DNA of 64,000 nucleotides from Diorhabda sublineata (lineage: Eukaryota; Arthropoda; Insecta; Coleoptera; Chrysomelidae). Positions 1 through 10,837 of this stretch are shown here, piece by piece. The notes beneath the pieces are model-generated. The model was not told the origin of the DNA, searched no databases, and saw only the letters and a list, made by a program, of their open reading frames with translations. The position numbers were made by a program, and so were the translations under genes. The stretch spans positions 10,106,001 through 10,170,000 of the forward strand of contig NC_079482.1 of assembly GCF_026230105.1 (NCBI RefSeq). Direction: 5' to 3'. Within the stretch, counting starts at the first letter, position 1; each line of letters begins with the position of its first letter.

Positions 1-194
1 TGTACAAAGGCAATAATTTATTTAAGGCTTCCATCCTTTTATTTTTTTTCATGTAATTTGGATCTGTGGAGCTCCACAATTCGGGCATGGATTCAAAAGT
101 ATGAATAAATAATTTAAGATCTTCGTCCATATTATCCTCCATCTGCAAATTATTTAACAAAATGTAAATGAAGTTATGATTAATATTTTCGTTA

Positions 195-537
195 TTAACC
201 CTCCGAGTACCATGGGGTCCTTTTGGGACCCAACACTTTTACGAGAATTTAACTTTCTCTGCTGTATGACCTTTGTAAACTCCGTTTTAAAATATTGTTT
301 CTTCAGAAAATACAAGAAAAAACAAGTTGCACCTTTTATTTATTTTTGGGCATAAGTTAAAAGATGAGTAAACTTGAAGGTAAAATTCATTATTAGCATT
401 CAAAAACATGTGAAAGTACCAAGTTTCAACTTCCTATTCAATAACCCAAGATTTAAAATGGAAAAAAATATTTGGGGTCCAAAAAGGACCCCTGTGGTAC
501 TTGACTTTCATGAGGACCGTGGTACCCAGAGGGTTAA
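195..537. mobile_element. piggyBac-type MITE with TTAA target duplication
   Basis: TTAA at 195-198 and 534-537 bound a 335-bp insert. The left end begins CCCTCCGAGTACCATGG and the reverse complement of the right end begins CCCTCTGGGTACCACGG, so the terminal inverted repeats are about 20 bp long. Inside them lie subterminal copies of the GGGTCC/GGACCC motif, near 216-232 and 475-492. TTAA duplication and CCCT ends are hallmarks of the piggyBac superfamily. There is no coding capacity, so this is a non-autonomous element. Confidence 0.8.
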
Positions 538-831
538 ATTCACAGTATTTTAAAAATAATCTTGTACTTACTTTGGATGCACGAGTTTTTGCACAATTTA
601 ATAACTGAGGAAGATAAATTTATCGTAATTAAACTTAATTTAACTTAATTTAAATAACGTAATTTAACTTAAATTCGTAAGAAAATAAGCAGGCTTCACG
701 TTTTCAGAGAAAATAAACGGCAACTCTACAAAAAGCAAACCAACGTCGAACTCCAAGATTTCATCAATTAGATGGCACGTGTTTTCACAACCTAAACCCG
801 CCTCATTACTGAAGAATGAAGCAAACCCGGC

Positions 832-1003
832 CACACGGTCATTATTACTGTCAGTATCCCCACTACTCGGCGACCAGAACTGAGGAATGAATGGATTGAA
901 GCATCAATCTTCAGTACCCTCTTCAGTACTTCAATACCTCGGATTACACGATCAGTATTACTGACAATATTTTTCGATACTGTCAGTATTATTGACCGTG
1001 TAT
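832..1003. mobile_element. Short MITE with about 27-bp terminal inverted repeats
   Basis: The left end (832-858, CACACGGTCATTATTACTGT and on) is nearly the reverse complement of the right end (976-1003, ending TATTATTGACCGTGTA). Further CAGTACT/AGTACTG motifs lie inside. The element is about 172 bp, non-coding, and sits against the 3' end of the hAT remnant, so the last residues of that reading frame are really MITE sequence. I could not assign the superfamily. Confidence 0.55.
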
Positions 1004-1973
1004 GCTCTGCTTAATTGTTTTGATAACGACAATATATAGCTCATAACTTTTTGAAGAATCACTAAACACATCACAAAATCCAAAAATCGAAGCGTACTTA
1101 GTAATTTGACGGCTTGTTGCGATGTTTCCTTATTGTGATTTAGTTCTTCGAAAGCATTCACAATTGCTGAATAAATTTCCTTGAATCTTATAATAGCTTC
1201 ATGTGGATCCACCGCGTTTCACACATTGAGATCTAGCTTTTTTGATTACCAACGGGTAGTAGCTCTTCAAGCTCTAGAATTTTTTCCTTTAACAGTGCAA
1301 TGAGCAAAATTTCGAAAGTAGGAACCAACATATTGCACAATCCCAATGCAATTTCGGACATTTGCTAATGAACATGAATCAGCAATCGCAAGGTTGCCCT
1401 ACAGTATACGTAAAGAGCAAAAGAACATAAGCTTGGGCACCGGCTAGGGCATTTTTCCATTTACTAAAAGGTTCGCTTACCAGGTAGCCAATCTTTTGAT
1501 GACCGCCTTTACCTTCATCAAGCGAACGTCCCATTACCACGCAAACTTTGCAGTATGCTCCACTTTTATATTCCAAATATGACAACCAGCGAAAACTCTC
1601 AATCCTTTTCAATCGAAACCGCAAGTTTCGTTTTGTGAAAATAGGAAACTCATAATAATAAAATTGGACTTTAAAATATTCATCCAAGATTTTTTCTTGA
1701 TTCGCGTAAAAACCAACATCCAACTTAGCTATTGTTGTAAAAGATAAGGAACAGGCAAGCTGGCCTGTTGCAGACTAGATGTAGATTCGGCAGTTGAAGG
1801 TATCGAACAGGGCACCAGTAACATGGCATCGATTTCGATATTGTGATTGAGGGCCCGCTTGCCATCGCAGTCTTCTTATCAGTATGCAAGGTATCTGAAG
1901 CTTCGATAGTTAAATCTAAATTTGTTTTTTTATTAGAAACCCCTTGACTACACCACTCTTTCCAGTAGTCCAT
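1004..1973 (-). pseudogene. hAT-like transposase remnant (TTF-type zinc finger plus catalytic-region fragment)
   Basis: Read on the minus strand, 1723-1379 encodes a TTF-type zinc-finger segment with the motifs FRWLSYLEYKSGAYCKVCVV and VSEPFSKWKNALAG. This is typical of insect hAT / ZMYM-like transposases, where the finger sits near the N-terminus. A piece from the later helical region follows at 1212-1004 (FKEIYSAIVNAFEEL, LRFLDFVMCLVILQKVMSYI). The upstream part, 1973-1725, is open but poorly recognisable. The central RNase H-like domain and dimerisation tail are missing and the frames do not join, so it is a decayed copy. Confidence 0.6.
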
Positions 1974-2437
1974 ACCTTTAATTTATCACCCTTCCTTTTT
2001 TCCCTCCATTTTTCGACAGTAATAATGATTCACGTATCTACCTTAACAGGGTCATCGAATAACACTGCTTTACAATTACTCACTTACATGGTACAATACT
2101 GCCGTAAGCGCGGTCACGCGCCGCTTATATAGCAGCCCAGAAACTTCCACAAAGCACCGCTCTTTCCGACCTAGGTGCGTGGTGAATAATCGAGAAACAA
2201 TGCAATGTTTCCATCCAACACAAAATAGTTCGGCTACTCGACTAGAGATGGCTTTACTGTGCGCAACGTCCACTAGTTCAGCTGCAACTGCGTCTGCCTC
2301 TCGTCAAAAGATGACGCGAGGCGCTACTATATGTATTCAAATGTAATAATTTAACTCTCTGCACTTCTCGTATTTTTTCGGTATAATATTAGGTGATATT
2401 TTGTTTATTTTTTTGGGCTAAACTTACAATTAAAATA

Positions 2438-4203
2438 CAGTAAGACCCCGCTTAACGCTGTTTCGGTTTAGCGCTCTTTTATTTCAACCCGGGGATTCCT
2501 CGAAATCACTCACAGCATACGGGGATTCACCGAAATATTATGCAGCGATAAGTTTCAAATACATATCCGAAAGAGTTTACTTGTATTTCTTGTTTGGTGC
2601 CGTATTGTACACACATATTTTTATTATTGGAAACATTTGTTGACATTATGGTAAATAGGTATTAATTTACATATTTAATACTATATTACAGTGTCAAATA
2701 TTTTGATCTTTAGTTTTTTACTATGGGTGATAATGAAAAAGAAAAGAAAGCAACCAGAAAAAGCATTTAACTCAAAACTAAAATGGAAATGATTAGAAGA
2801 ATAAAGAAAAAATTCGGCAACTGCAACTACATCAACCTCTGCAACTAGAATTACCCGTTCTAGAAATAATATTATAGAGGAAATGGAAAAACGACTGTCT
2901 ATATAGATTAACGACGAAATTGACCGCAATATGCCATTAAGCCAATCTATCATAATGGAAAAAGCTAGAAGAATTTTTAATTACCGTTTCAAAAACTCAA
3001 GAGCGATGAAAGGCATATCTAAATCAACTTTAACTGTAATTTAGTCTAATAAAAAATCATGGATAACTGCGAAAATTTTCCAGGATTGGTTCACTGAACA
3101 TTTCTGCCCGTCTGTTAAACGTTATTGCGAAATTAAAAAACTTGAACAAAAAGCACTTCTGTTAATTGATAATGCTCCAAACCACCCAACAAATTTACTA
3201 TTCAGACTTAACAACATGCATTCCAGTCGAAGTGGTTTTCTTGTCGCCTAACACAACTGCCTTAATTCAACCAATTTACCAAGGCGTTATATTAAATTTT
3301 AAGGCTTATTACTTGCGGCGAACCTTTAAGCAAATGTTTGAAAAAACAGACGGAGAAGAGAACAAGTCCATAAGAGAATTTTGGAAAAACTAGGCCTTTC
3401 TTGGAATGGGGTAACAGAAAGATCTTTGAAAGGAGTATGGAAGAATATTTGGCCGGATTTAAGTAAGAGCGATGACGTTGGACACTCTGTCGATGCGGAT
3501 GAAATAGTGGAAGAGATAGTGAAATTAACGAAACAAACCGGTTTTGAAGGGGTAAATGTGGAAGATGTCGAAGAAATAATTCAAGAAGCAGCGGCTAGTC
3601 TTTCTAATGATGAGCTCAAGGAATTAACTGAACAAGAAGAAAAAAAATGTTGACAGCAGTGATTCAGAAGAGCAAAAAGAATTTTCGATGGCGTTTGTAA
3701 AAAGGAGTTTGTCTACCATAACTGAAATAATGTATAAGTTAATTGAAAATGATCCTAATTTTGACAGGAGCTCAAAAGTAAGGCGTGGTGTTGATGTTCT
3801 ATCCGTTTATGAAGAACTTTTAAGAGAACGACGCAAAAGAAAGAGGCAAACATTATTAGATGCTTTTGTCACAAAAAGGCAGAACACTGAAAACGCGGAA
3901 GGCTAACTAAATATGACTGACTTGGAATTTTATTTGCTTTTTTTAAAGAATATTCGTTTTGTTATTTATATTTTGTATTTATTTTTGCAAGAAATAATAT
4001 GGTATTAATTTGGGTTTTAAGAAATAAATGTTTGGTTTTATTTTTATTAAAAAACATACTTTTAAATTTAATACCTAACCAATTTCCTAGCCATCTTCCC
4101 CTAACCGCAATATTTACATGTAAAGATAGCCTCGTTTAGCGCTGTTTCGCATTACGCTCTACTTTGATGGAACGTATCCCTCGCGTTAAGCGGGGTCTTA
4201 CTG
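2438..4203 (+). mobile_element. Tigger/pogo-like DNA transposon with decayed transposase
   Basis: The ends are inverted repeats (left CAGTAAGACCCCGCTTAACG, right CGTTAAGCGGGGTCTTACTG) flanked by TA at 2436-2437 and 4204-4205. The inside is a broken CENP-B/Tigger transposase: a helix-turn-helix piece with MPLSQSIIMEKARRIF near 2930-2980, LLIDNAPNHPT near 3157-3189 carrying the second catalytic Asp, and PNTTALIQPIYQGVI near 3243-3295. In the family this last motif reads MDQGVI, so the third catalytic Asp has become Tyr (codon TAC at 3277). A C-terminal tail follows in two other frames to 3906. Stops at 2777 and 2900, frameshifts and the lost Asp make it inactive. Confidence 0.75.
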
Positions 4204-4770
4204 TATTAAGAAAATATTAAAAAAAGTTAAATTCTACAAAAAAAGTTACTCTTCTTTGATTCGTGTAACTCAATCGGTTATCGAGTTATTTGCTTCTAAA
4301 AAGTTCAAGAAATTTTAATTTTTTTCCGAAAAATTTTTATTATTCCTTAAAAAATATGTAACAATAACAAATTTTTAAACAAAAATAAAAAACTTCAAAG
4401 CAAATGCTCAAAATGCCCACCATTTAATTCAATACACTTTATGATCCGCTTTCGTAAAGATCTCTTAATATCAAAATCACATTCGTGAATTAAGCCGTGG
4501 TTTAATTTTTCGTTTCCTTTTCAAGTAGGCTTGTGTCGTTATTAGACAGTTTGTGTAGAGTTTAATTTTTCGTTTTTTTAAGTTGGCTTGTGTCACAGTT
4601 TGTGTAGAAACAAAAATATAAACTGTACAAACTGTACCGAAATCTTGTGTCACTTTTAGACAGTTTGTGTAGAAGCAGCAATTGGATAATAATAAGAATA
4701 AGTAATACATTAGTATACCATTTATTAACAATTTAGTAATTAACAAGTGTAATAGTTATTTATCAAATAA

Positions 4771-5770
4771 TGCCTAGGTATAACGATTTTTCCAATAATG
4801 AGATGCGCGATATGATTTGTGTGTTTGATCAGTCAAATTATAGTGGTCCAGCTGCGGCTCGAAGATATTCACAATTATATCCAACTGAAGGCAACCCAAT
4901 TACAAACTGTACCGAAATCTTTACAACCGCTTAGGTGAAACGGGGTCTTTACGCTCTAAAACTGAGCACGGTGCTACAAAAAAATCACTGCCAATGAAGA
5001 AGATGAAATTTTAATTTGTGTTACGGAGAATCCAGATATCAGTACTCGCCGATTAAATCTGCAAACAGGTATAAGCCAATCATCTATTTTTAGAATACTG
5101 AAGAGGGAAAAATTGCCCATTTTTTGCAAGATAAACAAAATGTTAACCCAGATTTTCTGGATACAATTCTTTTTACTGATGAGGGAACATTTACCAGACG
5201 AGGAATATTATATTATAAAAATAATCATTTGTGGGAGTCTGAAAATCCACATGCTATGAGGAAAATACATTTTCAGCACGAGTTTAAGGTTAACATTTGG
5301 TGTGGTGTAATATATGGGTATTTAAGAGGTCCTTTTGAACTGCCAACCAATTTAAATGGACCTCTTTATTTAGATTTTCTTCAAGAACATTTACACGAAT
5401 CACTAGAGGATATACCTCTCGCTTTAAGACAAAATATGTGGTTTTTCCACGACAGAGCACCACCACATTATACTTTACAAGTTCGTCAATACTAAAACGA
5501 ACAGTTTCCCATCGATGGATTGGTCTTGGAAGTGAGTTTGCTTGGCCACCAAGAGGCCCTGATTTAAATCCTTTGGATTTTTCAATTTGGTCGCAAATGA
5601 AGGCATTAGTTTATAAAGAAAAAAATACTTCTCTTCCACAACTCCGGCGGAAAATAGAAGAATCCGCGGATGTAATTAAAAATAATAGACGAGGATTATT
5701 TATTATTAAGAGATCTTTACGAAAACGGATCAATAAGTATTTTGAAGTAAATTTTGAGCATTTGTTTTGA
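4771..5770 (+). pseudogene. Transposase of the DD41D-type mariner-related element (broken)
   Basis: The N-terminal helix-turn-helix part starts at 4771 (MPRYNDFSNNEMRDMICVF) with SNYSGPAAARRYSQLYP. The catalytic part lies at 5124-5495 and 5438-5770: FTDEGTF carries the first Asp, MWFFHDRAPPH the second, and RGPDLNPLDFSIW the third. After allowing for the frameshift near 5495-5515, 41 residues separate the second and third Asp, hence DD41D. The order of motifs fits IS630/Tc1/mariner transposases. Frameshifts near 4880-4930 and 5495 and a shortened segment near 5115 break the gene. A sister N-terminal fragment lies at 11395-11803 on the other strand. Confidence 0.7.
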
Positions 5771-6219
5771 AGTTTTTTATTTTTGTTTAAAAATTTTTTA
5801 TTGTTACATATTTAAGGAGTAATAAATTTTTTAATATTTTTTTATTATTTCAGTTGTAAGTGTAGCCCAAAAAAGTTTACTTTGATTTAATTAACACAAA
5901 CAAATGTAACTAGCGCCCTCTATTAGCAATGTTAAATTAGAGTGCAAATTATGATTCCTTATGACAAAAAACGTAAAATTGCCAATTTTCAAAGAGAAAT
6001 TGTGAAAACATAAAAAATTATTGCGAAAATCAAAATTTAAATTTTGATTCTCGGAAACTAGCAATATTTGCATAAGGTATGTTGAACAGAATCATCATAT
6101 TTCATCATCATATAAAATTCACTGTCGATATAATTGCCAAAAAATTATATAGTATGTTGTTCCAATTTCACCATCTATATCTTGAGTTACGAGTGGATGA
6201 AAGTGCTTTTCGCTAGTAT

Positions 6220-7180
6220 ACGAGAATGGCAATAAAAACATTTGATTATAATGATGAAAAAATACGCAGTGTCTGTTATCATTGCACAACGAATTTTCAA
6301 AGACCGATTTCTGTTGAAGAAAGGCTTTTGTTAACCTTAGGTAAGTAATGTACATGTAATGTAGGATATTTATTTTTTAGTGTTTTTATTATAATTTACC
6401 GATTAACAGTTTAGTTTAACTAAAGAGGGTACATATTCTGAAAATGAGTTGCCAAATAGGCTGAGTCTGCAGATGACGGAGGTGAAGAAACATTCGAATA
6501 GGTCGACGAGGCCACTGATGATACAGCAGTTGAGTGGTGCTGACGAAAATGAATATTTTTGGAGTGAGAACTGGTAGACGGAGGTGACATTTCTTGGATT
6601 AATATGTCTTGGAATTTGTTTCTTACACGTAGTTGCTGCAGCGGATCCATTTTTTGGAAATATGGCAGGAGGGACCTCAGGAATAGAGAATTTTCGTCTT
6701 CCGGTGTTTCAAGTAGAGCAAGTTTTTTTGCCTCTATATTTAATAATTGTTGTTCTACATTGTCTTTCTTTTCACGTGATGCCTTTCTTTTAAAACGAGG
6801 TGTTGCCCTGTCTACTGGACTCGCTTTTAGGCAAATTGTCTTTACATTTCGCATATCAAAGTCATCAGTTGGGTCTATAGTCATAGAAATTTGCAAGGCT
6901 CTTTGGAACGCACTTCAGAGAATACATATGCCTGTGCCTACCGTTAGAGATTTTGAAAATGTTGCAGCACAGTATTTCAAAAAGTGGAACTTTCCAAACT
7001 GTTTAGGCAGTATCGATGGAAGAGCACATAAGAGTTAAATGTCCTTCAAAATCGGGCAGCATGTTTTATAATTACAAGATTTTTTTTCTATAGTACTAAT
7101 GGCAGTTGTGGATGCAAATTATCGTTTTTAAATGATTGATGTGGGTGCCTATGGAAAAGGTACCGATATCAATATATCCA
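6220..7180 (+). pseudogene. PIF/Harbinger transposase remnant
   Basis: A first piece near 6230-6330 reads KTFDYNDEKIRSVC and then RPISVEERLLLTL, followed by GTAAGT, which resembles a 5' splice site. The match resumes at about 6806 with STGLAF, FRISKSSVGSIVIEICKALW and MPVPTVRDFENVAAQYFKKW. FPNCLGSIDGR (near 6995-7022) carries the first catalytic Asp and VVDANYRF (near 7108-7130) the second. A frameshift follows SIDGR, and the C-terminal Glu/Asp region is absent because an unrelated transposase begins at about 7190-7370. A minus-strand MADF-BESS fragment lies between the two pieces. Family: DDE nuclease of Harbinger elements. Confidence 0.7.
6420..6800 (-). pseudogene. MADF-BESS-type DNA-binding protein fragment (Harbinger partner ORF)
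   Basis: On the minus strand this encodes RKASREKKDNVEQQLLNIEA, then a clear BESS motif (FLRSLLPYFQKMDPLQQLRV) and a Ser-rich tail ending at a stop at 6420. BESS motifs follow MADF domains in arthropod DNA-binding proteins and in the second ORF of PIF/Harbinger elements. The open frame continues upstream to 6896, but that part is antisense to recognisable transposase sequence, so I take the true fragment to stop near 6800. The MADF domain itself is missing. Confidence 0.6.
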
Positions 7181-7187
7181 AACACAA

Positions 7188-8000
7188 ATGACGATTGAAG
7201 TACAAATTGATGATGATCTCCATGCCCATTTTTTTTGGCAAAATTCTACAACGAATGAAGCTGCAACTCAAGTATGTATTCCATTAAGAAAGACAAAAAT
7301 AGTTTGTAAAGTAAAAGCACCACTACCAAAAAAACTGTATCAGTTCGTGTGGTTTCTGACGATCCACCAAGAATAGGATTTTTGGGTTACGAAGATTTAC
7401 AAAACGATAGAAGTATGAAAAAGTTGGAACTACATTGAGTTTCTTTAAAACTTTATTAAATTTCTTTCAACCAAAAAGCAAAGGTCAACCTGCTTTTTAT
7501 AAAACTCTGGATACACCTAATAGATTACTATTGTTTTTAATAAAAATGAAGTTGGGCATAACCTTCGATGCAGTTGATCGTCTTTTCAAAGTTTCAAACA
7601 GCACTGAATCCAATACTTTCAATGAGGTATTTATGAAAACACCAAAACTTGGATTTTTTGGCCTTCTAGAGAAGCAATAAAGGAAACAATGCCTTCATCA
7701 TTCAGAAATTAACCAGGGTGCAGAGCTATCATTGACTGCAGAGAGCTTTATTTTGAAACTCCAAAAAGTGTTGAGATGCACGTACAAATGTATTCATCTT
7801 ATAAATCTAATTATACAATCAAATACCTCATTGCTATTAATCCTTCAGGAATGATCACTTTCATCTCAAAAGGTTATGGTGGTAAATCCACCGATGGATT
7901 CATCGTCAATGATTCCAGATTTTTGAAGTAGTAGAACCAGATCAAATTCTGGCAGATAAAGTATTTTCACAAATAAGAACAGCTCTTGTACATAAATTAA
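7188..8000 (+). pseudogene. DDE_Tnp_4-type transposase remnant (ISL2EU-like element, ORF1)
   Basis: Pieces in several frames line up with DDE_Tnp_4 proteins of insects: GFLGYEDLQNDRSMKKL (near 7375-7425), an HTH-like region TLDTPNRLLLFLIKMKLGIT (near 7505-7565) with VDRLFKVSNSTESNTF, then WPSREAIKETMPSSFRN, GCRAIIDC (first Asp, near 7719-7742), QMYSSYKSNYTIKYLIAINP and GYGGKSTDGF. Frameshifts near 7430 and 7640 and stops near 7711 and 7930 show that it is dead. The upstream piece 7188-7376 (VQIDDDLHAHFF) may belong to the same gene or to the neighbouring Harbinger element. It converges with the YqaJ-type ORF on the other strand, the arrangement known for ISL2EU elements. Confidence 0.65.
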
Positions 8001-8960
8001 TATAGTTTTCATTAGTTATTCCAAAGATAGAAAAAAATTTTTCTATCTTTGGAATAACTTCATTAAAAAACTCTTCATCACGTTGAATTTTGAAGTGAAC
8101 ATGTTGCTGCATGGAGTACATGAAAAAATGGTAACTTCTCACACTTACTACGTACATTGAAAGCTGAATTTGAGTGTAGTCTTTGTGTTTCTTTTTTAAT
8201 GTAATCTCATTATCATCATTAACATCAAATAATCAACAAAACTTTGTTTATTTTGGTAATCAACAATGAATGAATTGACCCACGAAAATAAATATTTTAT
8301 TTCGAGTAGTTCGAATTTTTCTGCATTAAAGACTAACCCATCAGGACTGCATGCTAGTTGTAAAAAATTACTAGCCCTGTGTTATAAATTTCTTGTTCGC
8401 AGCCAATTTGTCGAAAATTTCGCGTCCAGTTTTGATTCGATGAGCTTTTTCACTACAAGTGATCCTGTTCACTCGTCCCTTAATCCAAACAGAAGATACT
8501 TGGAAGAAATTCTTACGTTGTAGTGGTAATATGTGATTGAAGAGTTCCCTGTTAGCTCTTTCTTGTTACTTTTTCATTTGTTCTCTCGTTTCTTTTTCAT
8601 CGATACATTGTTTTTCAGCCTTAATTATATTAATGAGATAGCACGTTTCTTCCACATGAATCTCTGTGATGTTCTGCACATCCTTGAAGGTATAAACTTT
8701 CCTGTCTTAAATATTTCCTATATCAGAAGGAAACAATGATTTAATTGTGCAGCCCTTCCGATATTTCTCGTGTTGGCGTTCATGCGGACGATTCCAAATC
8801 ATTGGAGGGGAAGTTTTTGATAAGGTGCTTTCTTCGTTGGCAAAAATGCAAATTGCAGCAGCATTCTTGCAAAATAGCATTCCTGCATTACAGGTGTATT
8901 GTACAGCACAAACGACTTGCCCATTTACATTATCTATCTGAAAAATAATCATAAATTATT
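7960..8960 (-). pseudogene. SWIM zinc finger plus YqaJ-type nuclease ORF (ISL2EU-like element, ORF2)
   Basis: Read on the minus strand: 8952-8707 holds a SWIM-like finger (YTCNAGMLFCKNAAAICIF) followed by PPMIWNRPHERQHEKYRKGC. Near 8345-8275 is CSPDGLVFNAEKFELLEIKY, matching the Asp...Glu-X-Lys catalytic signature of YqaJ/lambda-exonuclease-like nucleases. 8157-7942 gives the C-terminal part (YHFFMYSMQQHVHFKIQRDE, VIPKIEKFF). In the SWIM motif the usual CxH is CKN, so a zinc ligand is changed. Several stops break the frame. Such ORFs accompany DDE_Tnp_4 transposases in ISL2EU elements. A more degraded N-terminal extension may reach about 9370 (YAWQVTRVGDVLAIRG). Confidence 0.65.
8014..8059. 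repeat. Near-perfect 46-bp palindrome between the convergent ORFs
   Basis: AGTTATTCCAAAGATAGAAA from 8014 is followed almost without spacer by its reverse complement ending at 8059. The palindrome lies exactly where the + strand DDE_Tnp_4 remnant and the - strand nuclease remnant meet, and both strands read VIPKIEK. It could form a hairpin or cruciform of about 22 bp. Confidence 0.8.
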
Positions 8961-8999
8961 GAAAACTCATTTATAACGATTCAAACTAACTAATAAGAT

Positions 9000-9800
9000 A
9001 CAAAACATACATAAGAATTTATCAAATACTTACTATAAAAACGGGTAAATAAACATTTTCATTCTTTTTGTGCTGTAACACCAGTAGTTTCTCTAAACAC
9101 GGATCCATCGATTTTACGATCATTGCCAACAACGATTTCACGTACGTTGCTTACATGAAAACTTTTCAGTAATTTGCTACCTTTCGCAATGCTCTTTTTA
9201 CGAAAATTTCGTGAATCAAGTGCTTGAAATCCTCATTATAAAGTTGTATTATGCTTTTCAATGTAAAACATCCCTCCAAATCAACGGTTCCGTTTTACCC
9301 GAGAATTTAATAAAACATCCACGAATAGCGAGCACATCGCCGACTCGAGTGACTTGCCAAGCGTATATACCAAGAAAACTTTAATTCAAAAATTAGAAAA
9401 TGAATCGAGAGATAATAATTAAAGTAAGCCAATTAAAAGAATATGTAATCACTTTTTAAAAACTGAGGAGAAAAAATATTGAAAATTATTAACTTAATAT
9501 TGGAACAAAAATCTAGGTATTATTGAAAATGCACATGAAATAATATCAAAGTCAATTAAGAAAACTGAAATCCCCATTTTTGTACAAAATATTACTTGGT
9601 TTGTTTCAGAAACGTATAGAGTAATAAAATCTCAATAGGTATGCAAAAGGACCACAGAGTGACCCAACGAATATTTAAGCCACTTTCATAGTTTGGCATT
9701 GATTTCATTGTAAATTTTTTTTTATCAAGTGCAGGTAGTACCGCCCAGGTTGAGGTCAATATATGGGTTTAGCCTATTGTTGTAAGAAGGAAAGAATTTT
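9000..9800. other. No gene seen; AT-rich flank of the ISL2EU-like element
   Basis: Apart from a possible minus-strand N-terminal fragment of the nuclease ORF (about 9070-9375), I see no open frame, RNA gene or clear repeat here. Confidence 0.4.
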
Positions 9801-9803
9801 ATT

Positions 9804-10160
9804 TTAACAGATTAGCAAACCTTCTTTTAAAAATCCCTCTTTTCTTCCAATGTGGACGATTATTAGTCTTTTCTCTTTACCTGAAGGCACCTTAATACCT
9901 GTTGACAGGCCTTCCATGAAAGCTTGGCGAGCACCAGTTATATTTTTGTCTTGCCACATTTTTGGTACTGTATAACCTTCATTAATCCACGTCTCATCAA
10001 GATAAAAGATTTCTTCTGCTCTATTATGTACTGCTTTATACTTCTTAAGTATTTTCGACGCCAGCAAGCAATTTCATAGCTTTCCAGTAAAAGTGCTTTA
10101 TGATTATGCTTTTCCCAGGCAAAATCCATATTTCTGAAGCGTATTACAACAATGGCGTAG
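9804..10160 (-). pseudogene. Tc1/IS630-like transposase fragment
   Basis: On the minus strand the fragment reads ESYEIACWRRKYLRSIKQY (from about 10095), then after a frameshift IFYLDETWINEGYTVPKMWQ, with ARQAFMEGLSTGIKVPSGKE and RLIIVHIGRKEGFLKEGLL to 9804. YLDETW is the first catalytic Asp motif of DDE_3-type insect Tc1/IS630 transposases, and the text around it follows that family. Only the first third of the catalytic domain remains. There is a frameshift near 10065, and the second Asp and final acidic residue are absent. Confidence 0.6.
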
Positions 10161-10537
10161 CTTGGTAAGAAGTTACAAAAGTACCAAAGATAAAAACAAC
10201 AAAACGGGTAGAGGTGCAAGTAGATTTATGTTTTATGAACAAATTGATAATTTAGTAGGAGATAAACCACCCATTAGCTTCCAATATATAATGAAATCAT
10301 GACAGACAGAATAAATATTGGAAGAGAGAAATAAAAGTGGAGACACAAAAAGTAGAAATATTTGAACAAATACATCAGAAGCTAACTGAAAATAACATCA
10401 ATTTCCTTTCATTATAATTTTGACACAAAATTTAATATCAGTGTTTAAATAAATTCTCCTATATCTATTCTTTAACAAACCAAATGCATTTTCTGTAACA
10501 ATTCTAGTAGATGAATGTCTACAGGGTGATTCATTAA

Positions 10538-10836
10538 CAATTGACTATAGTCATGAGAAAATCAAACAACCAAACAAAGATCAAGATTCCTATTGCAACA
10601 GAAAAGGTTCTCATAACTTGATTATATAAGCAGTTTGTGATCTTGATAAAAAAATTTTAGATTTATACTGTGGGAAACCAGGAACTCTTCACAAAAGGGT
10701 ATTAAGAAAATCAGCAATTTATCAGAAAGCGGAGAATCCACAATTTTTACCACTTAGGTGATGCAACTTATCCAAGTTTGTCTCGGCTAATACCTCCTTT
10801 ATAAGACATTCAGAATAACAAAAGCATTTGAATTAT
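10538..10836 (+). pseudogene. PIF/Harbinger transposase fragment, left arm of the palindrome
   Basis: The + strand reads DYSHEKIKQPNKDQDSYCNR, a stop, then AVCDLDKKILDLYCGKPG and VLRKSAIYQKAENPQFLPL, with a frame change after. DLDKKILDLYCGKPGS.HD is the Harbinger region around the second catalytic Asp. It duplicates, in inverted orientation, the fragment at 12578-12878. Confidence 0.55.
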
Positions 10837-10837
10837 A

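Larger units (their letters stand above)
2412..6105 (+). mobile_element. Mariner-related DD41D-type element, truncated, interrupted by a Tigger insertion
   Basis: Sequence at 2412-2437 and again from 4206 matches the subterminal region of the related element at 10838-12575 (for example GGCTAAACTTACAA, then a TTCTAC block). The two pieces are exactly separated by the Tigger element at 2438-4203. The right terminal repeat runs from about 5860 to 6105, including TAGCGCCCTCTATTAGCAAT, but stops short of the CCCTG end seen in the other copy. The left end is also missing. It is therefore an old copy, cut at both ends, that served as a target for a later insertion. Confidence 0.65.

Noticed and set aside
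6584..6793. Open + strand frame MTFLGLICLGICFLH resembling a signal peptide
   Set aside because: It lies antisense to the BESS-motif coding sequence, which has recognisable family motifs.
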